Numbered from the stretch's first letter, positions 17,754 through 26,798 are shown. The stretch: DNA of 64,000 nucleotides from Planctomycetaceae bacterium (GCA_021732975.1 JAKFWC010000024.1:1-64000); one strand, 5' to 3'. Notes: generated by a model from the letters alone, not told the origin. Translations and numbers: made by a program.

Positions 17754-19064
17754 TCACAACAGATGTCGCGCTTTGATGTCGAGATACCGACTGATCAATC
17801 GACTCGACAATTCCTCCGGCAAACAATCGATCAGCAGCAGCCCCGCCTGTTGCACACCGGCGAGAGCGTCGCGCTGGGCGGCGGACATCTCGGCAGCGGC
17901 GGCGATCTGAAAGGCATCGAGATCTGACTCCGGCACCGCCGCGGCTCGGTCTTCAAGAGCCACATTCTTCAGAAACGCCGCCAGTACCAGATGCGGTGCT
18001 CGCCATTTCTTCAACGAATCGGCGATCGCCCGCAGATGGACATCATCGAGCGCATGCGTGACCAGGATCACCAGCGACCGCTTGCGGTATCGTTGCCGCA
18101 GTTCCTGAAACAAGCGGTCATAATCGGTCGCATCGTAGTTCGGAGCAAGGTCATACACTTGGCCGATGAGCTTCTCCACGCCGCCGCGGCCACGGACCGG
18201 CTTCACCCAGCGATCCACCGTGGCACTGCCGGCGAGCAAGCCAACGGTGTCACCCTGCCGCAATGCGACGTACGCCAACAGCATTGCGGCATTGAGCGAC
18301 CGATCGAAATGACTGACACCCTCAAAGTCGTTGCACATCGACCGGCCGGTGTCGAGCAGCAACAGCACATTCTGATTGCGCTCGACCACATACTCACGGC
18401 TGATGAGGTTTTGATGCCGGGCAGTGGATTTCCAGTCGATGTTGCGGTACTCGTCTTCCCGACGGTATTCGCGCAGACGGTCAAATTCCGAACCACGGCC
18501 GCGTAACCGTGACAACCGCACACCGGCTTCGGCCAAGCGGTTCTGCCGCGCGAGAAGTTCCACTTGCCGCACCGATTGAATATCGGGATAGATTTTCACC
18601 GCCTGTTGAAGTGGCCGATCAACCTGCAACATCCATAATCCGAACCGCGATACCATTCGCAGCGACATTGTGCCGAAGGCATTGCGGCCGCGATGATGGG
18701 GCTCGACACCGTAAATCGCTGTGACTGTCCGTTGCGGCGGCAACTCAAGTTTCAACGGCAGATCGAACCACCGTGAAGGCTGCGGCGGTTCATCATGCAC
18801 CATCACCGTGACGGATTGCGTCCCGCGATTTCGCAAGGTGACGGTGACCGGATTGCGCACGCCGACACTGAGAACACCGCGGGATTCACGGTACGCTTCG
18901 ATCAACCGCAATGGCGGCGTCACCAAGAGATCGATCAGCGCCACCAGCGCGACCACGAACGTCAGCGCGATCCCCAACGCGGCAAAGGCGGGGATGAGCG
19001 GCCCCACCAGCAGCGGCATGCCGGCCAGGGCGACCCAGCGGATCAGCGTGCCGCGGGGCATCAT
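17754..19064 (-). CDS. DUF58 domain protein
   Basis: A 436-residue membrane-anchored protein. Two hydrophobic segments lie near the N-terminus (about 10-45). A beta-rich region follows, and then the DUF58 signature RGRGSEFDRLREYRREDEYR with NIDWKSTARH (around 190-220). The C-terminal half (VLLLLDTGRSMC onward) resembles a von Willebrand A fold with a partial MIDAS (D-T-G-R-S). DUF58 proteins work with MoxR AAA+ ATPases, probably in assembly or maturation of envelope or metal-containing proteins. Here the gene starts in the stop codon of moxR (ATGA overlap), so the two are translationally coupled. Confidence 0.92.
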   Translation of the reverse strand: MMPRGTLIRWVALAGMPLLVGPLIPAFAALGIALTFVVALVALIDLLVTPPLRLIEAYRESRGVLSVGVRNPVTVTLRNRGTQSVTVMVHDEPPQPSRWFDLPLKLELPPQRTVTAIYGVEPHHRGRNAFGTMSLRMVSRFGLWMLQVDRPLQQAVKIYPDIQSVRQVELLARQNRLAEAGVRLSRLRGRGSEFDRLREYRREDEYRNIDWKSTARHQNLISREYVVERNQNVLLLLDTGRSMCNDFEGVSHFDRSLNAAMLLAYVALRQGDTVGLLAGSATVDRWVKPVRGRGGVEKLIGQVYDLAPNYDATDYDRLFQELRQRYRKRSLVILVTHALDDVHLRAIADSLKKWRAPHLVLAAFLKNVALEDRAAAVPESDLDAFQIAAAAEMSAAQRDALAGVQQAGLLLIDCLPEELSSRLISRYLDIKARHLL

Positions 19065-20023
19065 GGCTGCGGGGCCTCAACGGCGTCGAGAATCGCCTGA
19101 ATGACCGCTTCGACCGTGGTCCCTTCGATCTCCGCTTCGGGGTTCAAACGCAACCGGTGCCGCAGCACCCACGGGGCAAGAGACTTGATGTCATCCGGCG
19201 TGACGAAATTCCGTCGCCGACACACGGCGAGAGCGCGACCGGCCAGCAGCAGATTCACACTCGCCCGCGGACTGGCACCGACTTCCACCGCCGGCCACGA
19301 GCGGGTTTTCGCCACAAGCTGTGTGATGTAATTGATCACCGCGGGTTCGATCACCACGCTCTTCATCGCCTGTTGTACCGCCACGATATCGGCCGCGGTC
19401 AACACCGGTTGTAATTCATAAGTGTCGAGTTTGCGGTGATCGTGCCCCTTGGCGTAGTTCTCCAGAATCAACGCTTCCTGTTCGGGAGTCGGGTACGTCA
19501 CCAGCAGCTTGAACATGAAGCGGTCGAGCTGCGCTTCGGGTAGGGGATATGTGCCTTCCTGTTCGAGCGGATTCTGCGTCGCGATGGTGATAAATGGCTG
19601 CGCAAGGGGATGAGCCACGCCGTCGATGGTCACCTGGCGTTCCTGCATCGCTTCCAGAAGTGCCGATTGTGTCTTCGCCGGGGCGCGATTGATCTCGTCG
19701 GCAAGGAGCAGTGACGTGAAAATCGGCCCGGGATTGAACGTGAACCGCTTCTCCTGCATGTCGTAGATCGAATGCCCGGTGATATCCGACGGCATCAGGT
19801 CGGGCGTGAACTGGATGCGACGAAAAGGGCAGGTGAGCACCCGGCTGAGCGTCGTCACCAGCAGTGTCTTGCCGAGACCGGGAACGCCTTCGATGAGGAC
19901 GTGCCCTTCGCAAAAGAGCGCCACGACGGTGGCTTCGACGAGTTCTTCCTGCCCGATGAGGACTTTGCCAATTTCCGCCAGCACCCGGTCGAATCGCTCG
20001 GAAACCGCATCGATATCGCTCAT
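19061..20023 (-). CDS. MoxR-family AAA+ ATPase
   Basis: A 320-residue AAA+ chaperone-like ATPase. Walker A GVPGLGKT is at 46-53, Walker B LLLADE at 105-110, sensor 1 at Asn151 in ATQNP, and the C-terminal lid contains SPRASVNLLLAGRALA. This is a full-length MoxR. ATG at 20023 is preceded by AAAGGGGG; the open frame further upstream is the repeat region. It is the first gene of a two-gene unit with DUF58. The pair is usually joined by VWA and transglutaminase-like genes in other genomes, and these are absent here. Confidence 0.95.
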   Translation of the reverse strand: MSDIDAVSERFDRVLAEIGKVLIGQEELVEATVVALFCEGHVLIEGVPGLGKTLLVTTLSRVLTCPFRRIQFTPDLMPSDITGHSIYDMQEKRFTFNPGPIFTSLLLADEINRAPAKTQSALLEAMQERQVTIDGVAHPLAQPFITIATQNPLEQEGTYPLPEAQLDRFMFKLLVTYPTPEQEALILENYAKGHDHRKLDTYELQPVLTAADIVAVQQAMKSVVIEPAVINYITQLVAKTRSWPAVEVGASPRASVNLLLAGRALAVCRRRNFVTPDDIKSLAPWVLRHRLRLNPEAEIEGTTVEAVIQAILDAVEAPQP

Positions 20024-20334
20024 TCGCCCCCTTTCGCAGTCGTTTAGGAATGTCGGGTGATCGTACCGGCCCGCTGAACGCCAAGCCAGCAACGCCGGTT
20101 TGCTCGTGATCCGAAGGGGATTGCGGTACGTTGAAATGCAAAGAGAGTTAGCCGCGAAAAAGCACAAAAGACACAAAAATGAAGACAAGGAATTGAATGA
20201 GGCAACGAAGGACAAAATGGTTACAACTTGAAACCTCGATTCTCCTTCTCTGCCTTTTTTGCGTCCTTTTTTTGCGTCCCTTTGTGCTTTTTCGCGGCTA
20301 ACCCGCCTTTCCTCTCCCTTCTGGATCACAACCG
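20024..20334. other. Intergenic region between moxR and YiiX-like gene
   Basis: A 311-bp divergent intergenic region that presumably holds promoters for both flanking genes. I see no gene in it. Its main feature is the 22-bp inverted repeat listed separately. Confidence 0.6.
20147..20302. repeat. Long-range perfect 22-bp inverted repeat (AGCCGCGAAAAAGCACAAA type)
   Basis: Arms at 20147-20168 and 20281-20302 are perfectly complementary, with A-rich or T-rich, near-complementary tracts continuing inward, and enclose about 112 bases. The right arm ends 32 bp before the YiiX-like start. Confidence 0.85.
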
Positions 20335-21015
20335 ATGTGGACATCGCTGTTGGTGATAATATTGGCCGCGGCTCCTGATGTGCCGACCGCGTCCGCGTTC
20401 CCGACGATTCGGTCGCAGGTGCAAACGGGGACGTTGTTGTTCAGTCAGGGCGATTGCCTCGCCGTGAAAGTGTTTACCGCCAGTTCGTTCACCCACGTTG
20501 GACTGGTCGTGGTCGAAGACGGTTACCCCGTCGTTTACGATGCCATGAACGGCTACGGCGTTCGCAAATCGCACCTCAAAGACTATCTGACGTTTCTCGT
20601 CCCAAGCACGGTGCAGGTGCTCCAACCGGTCAGCGCATTTCCCGAGGCTGAACGTGCCGCCATGATCCGGCATCTCGACAGCCAACTCGGTCGACCGTAC
20701 CGCATTCATCACCATGCGACAGGTAACCGCTGCGATGGCGTCCACTGTGCGGAGTACATCACCGATGCGTTGATGGCGGCCCATGTGCTGAACGCGAAGG
20801 AACCATCGCGCGTGTCACCGGGGAGTTTGCATACGGGTGTGGTCGACGGAAACTTGTATCGACTCTGTGCGGAGTACGATTTCCGCGAGGCCAAGCCGCC
20901 AGTTCCGACCGAGGAAACCCGCTGCGAACGTTATTGGCGACAGACCGCCCAGTGTTGTTCCGGCTGCTGTCGACAACTCTCGCGCTGGTTCCTGTGCTGC
21001 GATTGTGGGGAGTGA
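20335..21015 (+). CDS. YiiX/YebB-like permuted papain-fold cysteine hydrolase
   Basis: A 226-residue exported protein. Residues 1-21 form a signal peptide. The pattern TGTLLFSQGD (31-40), SSFTHVGLVV (His54) and later RCDGVHCAEYITDA (Cys138) is that of the permuted NlpC/P60-like YiiX/YebB (C92) family, in which the catalytic His precedes the Cys. Such enzymes cleave peptide or amide bonds in the cell envelope or on lipids. The C-terminal 30 residues are unusual: Cys-rich with four CC/CxxC pairs (about 208-225), perhaps a metal or disulphide cap. It is divergent from moxR. The exact substrate is unknown. Confidence 0.82.
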   Translation: MWTSLLVIILAAAPDVPTASAFPTIRSQVQTGTLLFSQGDCLAVKVFTASSFTHVGLVVVEDGYPVVYDAMNGYGVRKSHLKDYLTFLVPSTVQVLQPVSAFPEAERAAMIRHLDSQLGRPYRIHHHATGNRCDGVHCAEYITDALMAAHVLNAKEPSRVSPGSLHTGVVDGNLYRLCAEYDFREAKPPVPTEETRCERYWRQTAQCCSGCCRQLSRWFLCCDCGE

Positions 21016-21018
21016 ATG

Positions 21019-21104
21019 AACGAGCCCGAAGCGCGAGCACCGGGTTCTTTTCTTGAGATTCGCAGAAAGATAAAGGCACCCGGCGATCGCGCTTCGGGCT
21101 CGTT
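21019..21104. repeat. Inverted repeat AACGAGCCCGAAGCGC
   Basis: Arms at 21019-21034 and 21089-21104 are perfectly complementary over 16 bp around 54 bases. It begins 4 bp after the YiiX-like stop and ends 30 bp before folK. Confidence 0.8.
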
Positions 21105-21134
21105 TAATGCGTTTCGTTCCGCGATAATTGGCGC

Positions 21135-21857
21135 ATGAAACGACACTGGTGGCTGGCGATGGGCGGGAATCTGGGCGATGTCGCCACGACATTGCTTGGT
21201 GCGGAAGCCCAATTGGCGGCTCATCCGCAGATTCGGTTGGTAAAGTGCAGTCGGCGTTATCGTACTTCGCCAGTGGGGGCGGATGCTGGAACCCCATTTC
21301 TCAATTCCGCGGTGGAGATTGAGACCGATCTGGAACCGCTGGACCTGCTGGATTACGTACAGGCAGTCGAAAAAGGCTTCGGCCGGGTGCGGACTGTGCA
21401 CTGGGGGCCGCGGACGCTGGATATCGATCTGCTGTTCTCCATTCCTGCCGTGATCCAGTCGACACCACGGTTGACGCTGCCCCATCCGCATCTGTGGTAC
21501 CGCCGGTTCGTGCTGGAACCGCTCAACAACATCGCGGGGGATGAGGTGATTGTTCCGTATGGTCACCCCGTGAATGATTTCATGGCGTTGTGGCGAACCG
21601 ACTGGCGTGTTGGAATTTATTCCGCCACCGCTCGCGCTTCGCAGAACGACATCATCCGCGCCGTCGCGGAACGCTTCCCCCTTCGCAACATCACGGCATG
21701 GTCTCCTGGACATCCGCGTCCCGAACTTCTTGCCGTCATCGGTGATGCAGCGGGCATCAAGCCGCTGTTTCTCTCATTGCCGGACGATGTCCCCACCGCG
21801 ACACAAGCGTTGATTGATGCGATCACCGCGGCGGAAGATTCGCCGGTTCCGGTTTGA
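21135..21857 (+). CDS. folK: 2-amino-4-hydroxy-6-hydroxymethyldihydropteridine pyrophosphokinase (HPPK)
   Basis: Transfers pyrophosphate from ATP to 6-hydroxymethyl-dihydropterin, the step before dihydropteroate synthase in folate synthesis; cytoplasmic. The core (about 1-160) shows the ATP/pterin elements: MGGNLGDVATTL near the N-terminus, TSPVGADAGTPFLNSAVEIET, and VHWGPRTLDIDLLFS with the catalytic Asp pair, then LPHPHLWYRRFVLEPLNNIAGD. The protein has 240 residues against about 160 usual; the final 75 residues (from about NDFMALWRTDWRVGIYS) are an unrecognised extension. No other folate genes are adjacent. ATG at 21135 starts right at the conserved core. Confidence 0.93.
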   Translation: MKRHWWLAMGGNLGDVATTLLGAEAQLAAHPQIRLVKCSRRYRTSPVGADAGTPFLNSAVEIETDLEPLDLLDYVQAVEKGFGRVRTVHWGPRTLDIDLLFSIPAVIQSTPRLTLPHPHLWYRRFVLEPLNNIAGDEVIVPYGHPVNDFMALWRTDWRVGIYSATARASQNDIIRAVAERFPLRNITAWSPGHPRPELLAVIGDAAGIKPLFLSLPDDVPTATQALIDAITAAEDSPVPV

Positions 21858-21883
21858 GGTTCGGAAACCAGCGAGAGTTCTGG

Positions 21884-21905
21884 AATCCTGCAAAGCGCGA
21901 GCGAT
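21884..21905. repeat. Single arm of the TGCAAAGCGCAAGCGA repeat
   Basis: AATCCTGCAAAGCGCGAGCG and the following AT match one arm of the dispersed family, located between folK and serC. No complementary arm is evident nearby. Confidence 0.55.
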
Positions 21906-22009
21906 GTCGGTGAACCTTGATGGATTGAAGCGCGTCGTTTGACGGCGTCGACCTTCACCGGTGATACTACCTGTTTGCCCTCGAAGACATTGAACGCAAG
22001 GACAGTGGG

Positions 22010-23089
22010 ATGACGAAACGGATCTGGAATTTCTCCGCCGGCCCGGCGGTGCTGCCCGAAAGTGTGCTCGAAGAAGCCCGCGACAACCTGCTGTCGCTCG
22101 GGTCCACCGGTATCGGCATCCTCGAGCACTCGCACCGCGGCAAAGCGTTTCTCAAAGTCTACGAGGAAACCGAAGCCCTCTGCCGCGAAGTCGGCGGCAT
22201 CCCTACCAACTACAAAGTCCTCTTCCTGCAAGGGGGGGCGTCGTCACAGTTCTTCATGATCCCGATGAACTTCCTCGCCCCCGGCGCGACGGCGGACTAT
22301 CTCGTTACCGGGTCATGGGCGGAGAAGGCGAAGGAAGAAGCCGAACGCTTCGGCACCGTGCATGTCGCCTGCAGCAGCGCGGACCAGAACTACTCGTACG
22401 TTCCGAAGACCGCGGTGTATTCCCCGTCGCCGATGTATGCCCATTACACCTCAAATAACACGATCTTCGGCACGCAGTTTCATCACATGCCGACGCCGCC
22501 GGCGGGGGTCGATCTCATCTGCGATGCCAGCAGCGATATCTATTCGCGACCGATCGACATCGCGAAGCACGGCATCGTGTATGCCGGGGCACAAAAGAAC
22601 CTCGGGCCATCGGGGGCGACGTTGGTTATCATTCGCGATGATCTCGTTGAGCGCGGGGCGAAGAACCTGCCAACGATGTTGCAGTACCGGACGCACGCTA
22701 AGAACGAGTCGATGTACAACACGCCGCCGACGTTCGCGATCTATCTGATGGGCCTGGTCCTCAAGTGGATCAAGCAGCACGGCGGATTGACGGCGATGGG
22801 CGAACGGAATGCCCGCAAGGCTGGGAAGCTGTATGCGTTCCTCGAACAGAGCCGGATGTTCAAACCGACCGCCGCCGTCGACAGCCGGTCGCAGATGAAC
22901 GTCACCTTTGTCACCGGCAACGTCGACCTCGATACCGAGTTCTGTTCCGCCGCGACGAAAGCCGGGTTCGATGGCCTCAAGGGTCACCGCAGCGTCGGTG
23001 GCATGCGGGCGAGTATTTACAACGCGTTTCCGGAAGCGGGGGTCGATGCCCTGATCGACTTCCTGCGCGAGTTTGAAGCGAAAAAATAG
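22010..23089 (+). CDS. serC: Phosphoserine aminotransferase
   Basis: Converts 3-phosphohydroxypyruvate and glutamate to phosphoserine (serine pathway), and the 4-phosphohydroxythreonine equivalent in B6 synthesis. The 359-residue length and motifs are standard: [17 protein letters not shown] at the start, EHSHRGKAF (39-47), LQGGASSQF (73-81) and PLP lysine Lys196 in [11 protein letters not shown]. The C-terminal [17 protein letters not shown] carries substrate-binding Arg residues. ATG at 22010 has a purine-rich AAGGACAGTGGG upstream. A serA-like 2-hydroxyacid dehydrogenase gene lies 3.7 kb further on but is not in the same unit. Confidence 0.97.
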   Translation: MTKRIWNFSAGPAVLPESVLEEARDNLLSLGSTGIGILEHSHRGKAFLKVYEETEALCREVGGIPTNYKVLFLQGGASSQFFMIPMNFLAPGATADYLVTGSWAEKAKEEAERFGTVHVACSSADQNYSYVPKTAVYSPSPMYAHYTSNNTIFGTQFHHMPTPPAGVDLICDASSDIYSRPIDIAKHGIVYAGAQKNLGPSGATLVIIRDDLVERGAKNLPTMLQYRTHAKNESMYNTPPTFAIYLMGLVLKWIKQHGGLTAMGERNARKAGKLYAFLEQSRMFKPTAAVDSRSQMNVTFVTGNVDLDTEFCSAATKAGFDGLKGHRSVGGMRASIYNAFPEAGVDALIDFLREFEAKK

Positions 23090-23105
23090 ACGACGTTTGT
23101 GGTCT

Positions 23106-23167
23106 TCGCTTGCCGCTTAGCGGAATGACCGACGCGGAGCGCTTTGTCTTCCGCTAATCGCAAGCGA
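23106..23167. repeat. Inverted repeat upstream of nucleosidase-like gene
   Basis: Arms TCGCTTGCCGCTTAGCGGA (23106-23124) and TCCGCTAATCGCAAGCGA (23150-23167) pair with one gap and one mismatch. This is a divergent member of the dispersed repeat family. The right arm ends on the first base of a spurious ATG (23167). Confidence 0.75.
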
Positions 23168-23181
23168 TGAGGAGTTCTACC

Positions 23182-23940
23182 GTGACCGCCGCCGATGACG
23201 ACGATACCGCGCGGGCGGATATTGGGATTGTCTGTGCGCTGCCGCTCGAAGCGCAGGAGTTCATGAAACGCTGCGAGCGGGTCCGTAGTTACACCGGCGG
23301 CGACTTCGTGTTCAAAGGCGGCCGATACGATGGCATCCGCATCGTGTTGGTGGAATCGGGGACCGGACAAGCCCGCGCGCGACGGGCAGTGCAGGCCTTG
23401 GATGACGCACATCACCCCAAGTGGATTCTCTCGTGTGGATTCGCCGGGGCGTTGCAGGCGGGTGTGAAGGTTGGGCAGATTCTCGTTCCCAACCGGTTCG
23501 TAACGCCCGAACAACCGGAGATTCACGTCGAAGTCTCGATGCCCCATCAACCCAACCGCGGATTGCACGTCGGCAGCCTGCTGACCGTGGAACACATCGT
23601 TCACACCGTCGCCGAGAAGAAAACGCTCGGCGAACAGTTTCAATCGGTCGGCGTCGATATGGAATCGTATACCATCGCCGAGTACTGCAAGTCGCAGCAC
23701 AAACGGTTCTTCGCCGTGCGGGTCTTCAGCGACGATATGTCCGCCGATTTGCCGAAAGAAGTTTTGTCGCTGATGGGCCCGACCGGCGCGGTACGGATGG
23801 GGGCCGTGCTGGGGGCATTGTGGAACCGGCCAAGCAGCGCGCAGGACATGTGGAAGCTGCGTGAACAAGCCATCAGCGCGAGCGAACACCTCGCGAATTT
23901 TCTGGATGGTGTGGTAAAGCAACTACACGCGGCACAGTGA
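23182..23940 (+). CDS. Purine/nucleoside phosphorylase-superfamily protein (MTA/SAH nucleosidase-like)
   Basis: A 252-residue protein of the PNP/UDP phosphorylase fold. It shows IGIVCALPLEAQEF near the N-terminus, VESGTGQARARRA, ILSCGFAGALQAGVKVGQILVP and the catalytic-region motif VGVDMESYTIA, as in 5'-methylthioadenosine/SAH nucleosidase and the hopanoid-associated phosphorylases. The substrate is uncertain between MTA/SAH and a sugar-phosphate nucleoside. I choose GTG at 23182, because GAGGAG ends seven bases upstream. The ATG at 23167 lies inside that ribosome-binding site and at the edge of a repeat. An ahcY gene for SAH exists elsewhere in the window. Confidence 0.8.
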   Translation: MTAADDDDTARADIGIVCALPLEAQEFMKRCERVRSYTGGDFVFKGGRYDGIRIVLVESGTGQARARRAVQALDDAHHPKWILSCGFAGALQAGVKVGQILVPNRFVTPEQPEIHVEVSMPHQPNRGLHVGSLLTVEHIVHTVAEKKTLGEQFQSVGVDMESYTIAEYCKSQHKRFFAVRVFSDDMSADLPKEVLSLMGPTGAVRMGAVLGALWNRPSSAQDMWKLREQAISASEHLANFLDGVVKQLHAAQ

Positions 23941-24002
23941 CTCGCTTGCGGTTTCGCGCCTCGTGCTGATTCACCGCGTGATTCGATCCTTGGGATCAAT
24001 TG

Positions 24003-24812
24003 ATGACCACATCGAACCTGCTCTCTGAGTGGAATCATCGGACTCACCCCATCATTGGCATGGTCCACGCTGCGCCGCTGCCCGGTTCGCCACTCTATGA
24101 CGGTAACTGGAATCGCGTGATCGACCGGGCCGTGGCCGACGCCGTGGCCCTCACCGAAGGCGGTTGCGATGGCGTGATGATCGAGAACTTTGGTGACACG
24201 CCGTTCTATCCGCACCGTGTGCCCGCAATCACGGTGGCTGCGCTCACATGCATGGCATCCGAAGTCCGACGGGTGACAACGTTGCCGCTCGGCATCAACA
24301 TGCTGCGGAACGACGGGCAATCCGCATTAGCGGCCGCTGTGGCCGTGGGTGCTCAGTTCATCCGCGTGAACGTACTGTGCGGGGCGCGGGTCACCGATCA
24401 AGGCATCGTCACCGGCATCGCGCACGAGCTGTTGCGGGAACGGCGGCAACTCGGAGCCGACGCGATTCGCATTCTGGCCGATGTCGACGTGAAGCATTCC
24501 GCCCCGCTGGGGCCACGGTCTCTGGTTGACGAAACTCACGATCTCGTCGAACGGAGCGGTGCGGATGCAGTGATCGTCTCCGGTTCCGCGACCGGGCAAC
24601 CGACTTCGCTAACCGATTCGCGGACGATTCAGTCCGCAGCCGGCAACACGCCCGTCTTCATTGGCAGCGGGGCGACCATTGAAACCGTCGCGGCGCTGAA
24701 ACCGCATTGTCACGGGTTCATTGTCGGGACGAGTTTCAAGCGCGATGGGATTGTATCCGCACCCGTGGATGTCGCGCGGGTGCGGGCGTTTGTCGGTGCG
24801 GTCCGCGCGTAA
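24003..24812 (+). CDS. BtpA/SgcQ family protein
   Basis: A 269-residue TIM-barrel protein of the BtpA family, seen in IIGMVHAAPLPGSPLYDG at the N-terminus, GGCDGVMIENFGDTPF, FIRVNVLCGARVTDQG and the phosphate-binding-like C-terminus (VFIGSGATIETV, GFIVGTSFK). Cyanobacterial BtpA supports photosystem I stability, and SgcQ sits in a sugar cluster. Outside photosynthetic organisms the role is unknown and a nucleoside or sugar metabolic role is more likely. ATG at 24003 is preferred over the TTG one codon earlier. It follows the nucleosidase-like gene by 62 bp on the same strand, which suggests joint expression. Confidence 0.88.
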   Translation: MTTSNLLSEWNHRTHPIIGMVHAAPLPGSPLYDGNWNRVIDRAVADAVALTEGGCDGVMIENFGDTPFYPHRVPAITVAALTCMASEVRRVTTLPLGINMLRNDGQSALAAAVAVGAQFIRVNVLCGARVTDQGIVTGIAHELLRERRQLGADAIRILADVDVKHSAPLGPRSLVDETHDLVERSGADAVIVSGSATGQPTSLTDSRTIQSAAGNTPVFIGSGATIETVAALKPHCHGFIVGTSFKRDGIVSAPVDVARVRAFVGAVRA

Positions 24813-24863
24813 AACAGCCCAGAGATAGCCATCCTTGGGCTTCGTGGGTCTCAATCGTATCGA

Positions 24864-26609
24864 TTAGAAATTCTCGGCGACGATGTCGGCGATCATCGTC
24901 CCGACGAACTTCAGGGCGCCGAGGCTGACGTTAAAGTCGCCTTTCACGTCGGCCCCTTCATGGACCAGCTTGCCGATCAGTTGGTCATCGCCGTCCGCGA
25001 AGGCAGTTTTGCCGTACTGGCGCCACTTGGCTCGTTGTTTCTCGTCGTCTTTATCCTGCTTGCTGGTGCCAGGCGGGAAGCTGCCGCGATAGGCATCGAG
25101 GACATCGACGAGCACCTGCAGATGGAGATCCACGTGCAGGAATGTCGGATCGATTTTCTCTGGGGCCGGCTGCTGAACAGCATCAATCGCCGCCTTGAGC
25201 TCCTTCACGGCGTCCTGCCCCGCGGCGAACCACACGGCGTCCTTCGAGGTGCCGATGTGAATGATTGCCTCGCCACCACAGAGGGCTTGCACAACCGCGG
25301 CCCGGTGCGGGGCCACGGTGAGCGAGTGGAGGGCCACGCCCTGATGCTCGCCGACGTTTTCTTCCCATTTCCAACCGGGGCGAATGTTCGGGAACTGCTT
25401 GAAGGCATTGATGGCTTTCGAGCCGTCAATACAGCGAAGGCCACCGATCAACGTATTCTTGCCGTCAGCGGAGGCATGTGCGTCGATGAACATGTCGAGG
25501 TTCTTCAGCGGAATCGACTCGTTCAACATCTCGAACAGGACATCCACGGCCGCTTTCCCTGCCGTCTTGCCTTTGTCATCGAGAGCCGGCCGGGCATCGA
25601 CACCGGCTTTCACCACGGGCAGCATGGCCGCATAGAAATCTTTCGAGTGCTTGGACCGCATGGGATCGATCGCGAAGTTAATCCGGACCTGGAACGCCCC
25701 CTTTGGTTGGAAAGGAACATTCGCAAAGTAGCTCGGCTGTTGTGTCAGGAGCGCAATGCTCTCTGCCAGCGAGGTTCCCGGGTTGGCGGTCAGGAAGAAT
25801 TCGCCGAGACCCGCATTCTTGGCGGCATCGGTGGTCCACGCAATCAGCAGCTCTTTTGTGTCGATGAGAAAGCGTTCGCTTTCATCGAAACTTTGCTCGG
25901 CGGACAACTTGCGGAGCGCGAAATCGGCCTCAGACTCGCCTCGTTTGAACTTGATCGCGGCTTCGAGTTGTTTGCGGAGCTCCTGGAACGATTTCCGCCG
26001 GGCATCCATCGTGGCGGGATCGCCGGTCAGATGGCCCACGACATCGCGATTGCCGATGAGGATTTTGGCCCAATTCAAACTCGGGTCGGCCAGTTTGGCG
26101 GCGACATCCGCTTTCTCGGTCGAGATCACCGCATATTTGCCAGCCGCTTCCCGCATATACATCACGCGGGGCGGCGGACCAGCGGCGGCCTTTTTCCCTT
26201 TGCCCACCACGGGATTCACTGTCCAGAGTCCATCCGCACCTTTCACGGCCTTGAAGCCGAAGCCGTTCACGTTGTTGACGAAGCTCACCCCTTTGCCTTC
26301 AAACGTAGTGAACGGAACGATGGGTTTGTACCCCAGTTCTTCGCCACCGAAGATGAACTCGACGCCAATCGGACGGGTCTTGTCGACGCCGTCTTCAAAG
26401 GCTTGCAGGGTTTCGTCGAGCGTCTTCCAGTGTTTATGCAGATTGGCTGGTCCCAGTTTGACCAGATATTCAAAGTCATCCCGCAAACGCTGATCGCTGG
26501 CACCGACAATAGTGATGCGGGTGGCGGCTGTGGGAGCTTGAGCGGAAACAAGCGTCGGCGACAGCAGCGCGACCGACAACAACACCGCAAATGACAACCG
26601 AGCAGGCAC
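24864..26609 (-). CDS. Large exported protein of unknown function
   Basis: A 581-residue protein with a signal peptide (PARLSFAVLLSVALLSPTLV, then SAQAP). I do not recognise a family. The sequence alternates charged helical segments (RRKSFQELRKQLEAAIKFKR) with beta-like parts. A central block (about 280-450) and the ending KFVGTMIADIVAENF have no motifs known to me. The start is GTG at 26609 because AAAGGAG lies six bases upstream and the signal follows at once; the in-frame TTG at 26627 is inside the ribosome-binding site. It converges with the BtpA-like gene and is divergent from the dehydrogenase gene. Exported proteins of this size without known domains are frequent in planctomycetes. Confidence 0.8.
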   Translation of the reverse strand: MPARLSFAVLLSVALLSPTLVSAQAPTAATRITIVGASDQRLRDDFEYLVKLGPANLHKHWKTLDETLQAFEDGVDKTRPIGVEFIFGGEELGYKPIVPFTTFEGKGVSFVNNVNGFGFKAVKGADGLWTVNPVVGKGKKAAAGPPPRVMYMREAAGKYAVISTEKADVAAKLADPSLNWAKILIGNRDVVGHLTGDPATMDARRKSFQELRKQLEAAIKFKRGESEADFALRKLSAEQSFDESERFLIDTKELLIAWTTDAAKNAGLGEFFLTANPGTSLAESIALLTQQPSYFANVPFQPKGAFQVRINFAIDPMRSKHSKDFYAAMLPVVKAGVDARPALDDKGKTAGKAAVDVLFEMLNESIPLKNLDMFIDAHASADGKNTLIGGLRCIDGSKAINAFKQFPNIRPGWKWEENVGEHQGVALHSLTVAPHRAAVVQALCGGEAIIHIGTSKDAVWFAAGQDAVKELKAAIDAVQQPAPEKIDPTFLHVDLHLQVLVDVLDAYRGSFPPGTSKQDKDDEKQRAKWRQYGKTAFADGDDQLIGKLVHEGADVKGDFNVSLGALKFVGTMIADIVAENF

Positions 26610-26798
26610 TGCAAACTCCTTTCGCAATCCCTGCGGACTGCGGCCGCGGGGGCTTTTGGGTAATTCAGACGAACAGGGCGATTTTATATTCCTTCACGAA
26701 ACAACGGAAGCCCGGCCTCACCACCAATTTGACCGGAATCGCGCGGGTGAGTAGGCTCATCGCTTCCTTCCAGTATCAATTCTCCAAGGAAGTTTGGC

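Noticed and set aside
24960..26594. A 544-codon open frame on the plus strand opposite the large exported protein gene
   Set aside because: It is fully antisense to a gene with a clear signal peptide and ribosome-binding site. The frame lacks recognisable domains and shows the Arg/Gly/His-rich bias of GC-rich antisense frames.
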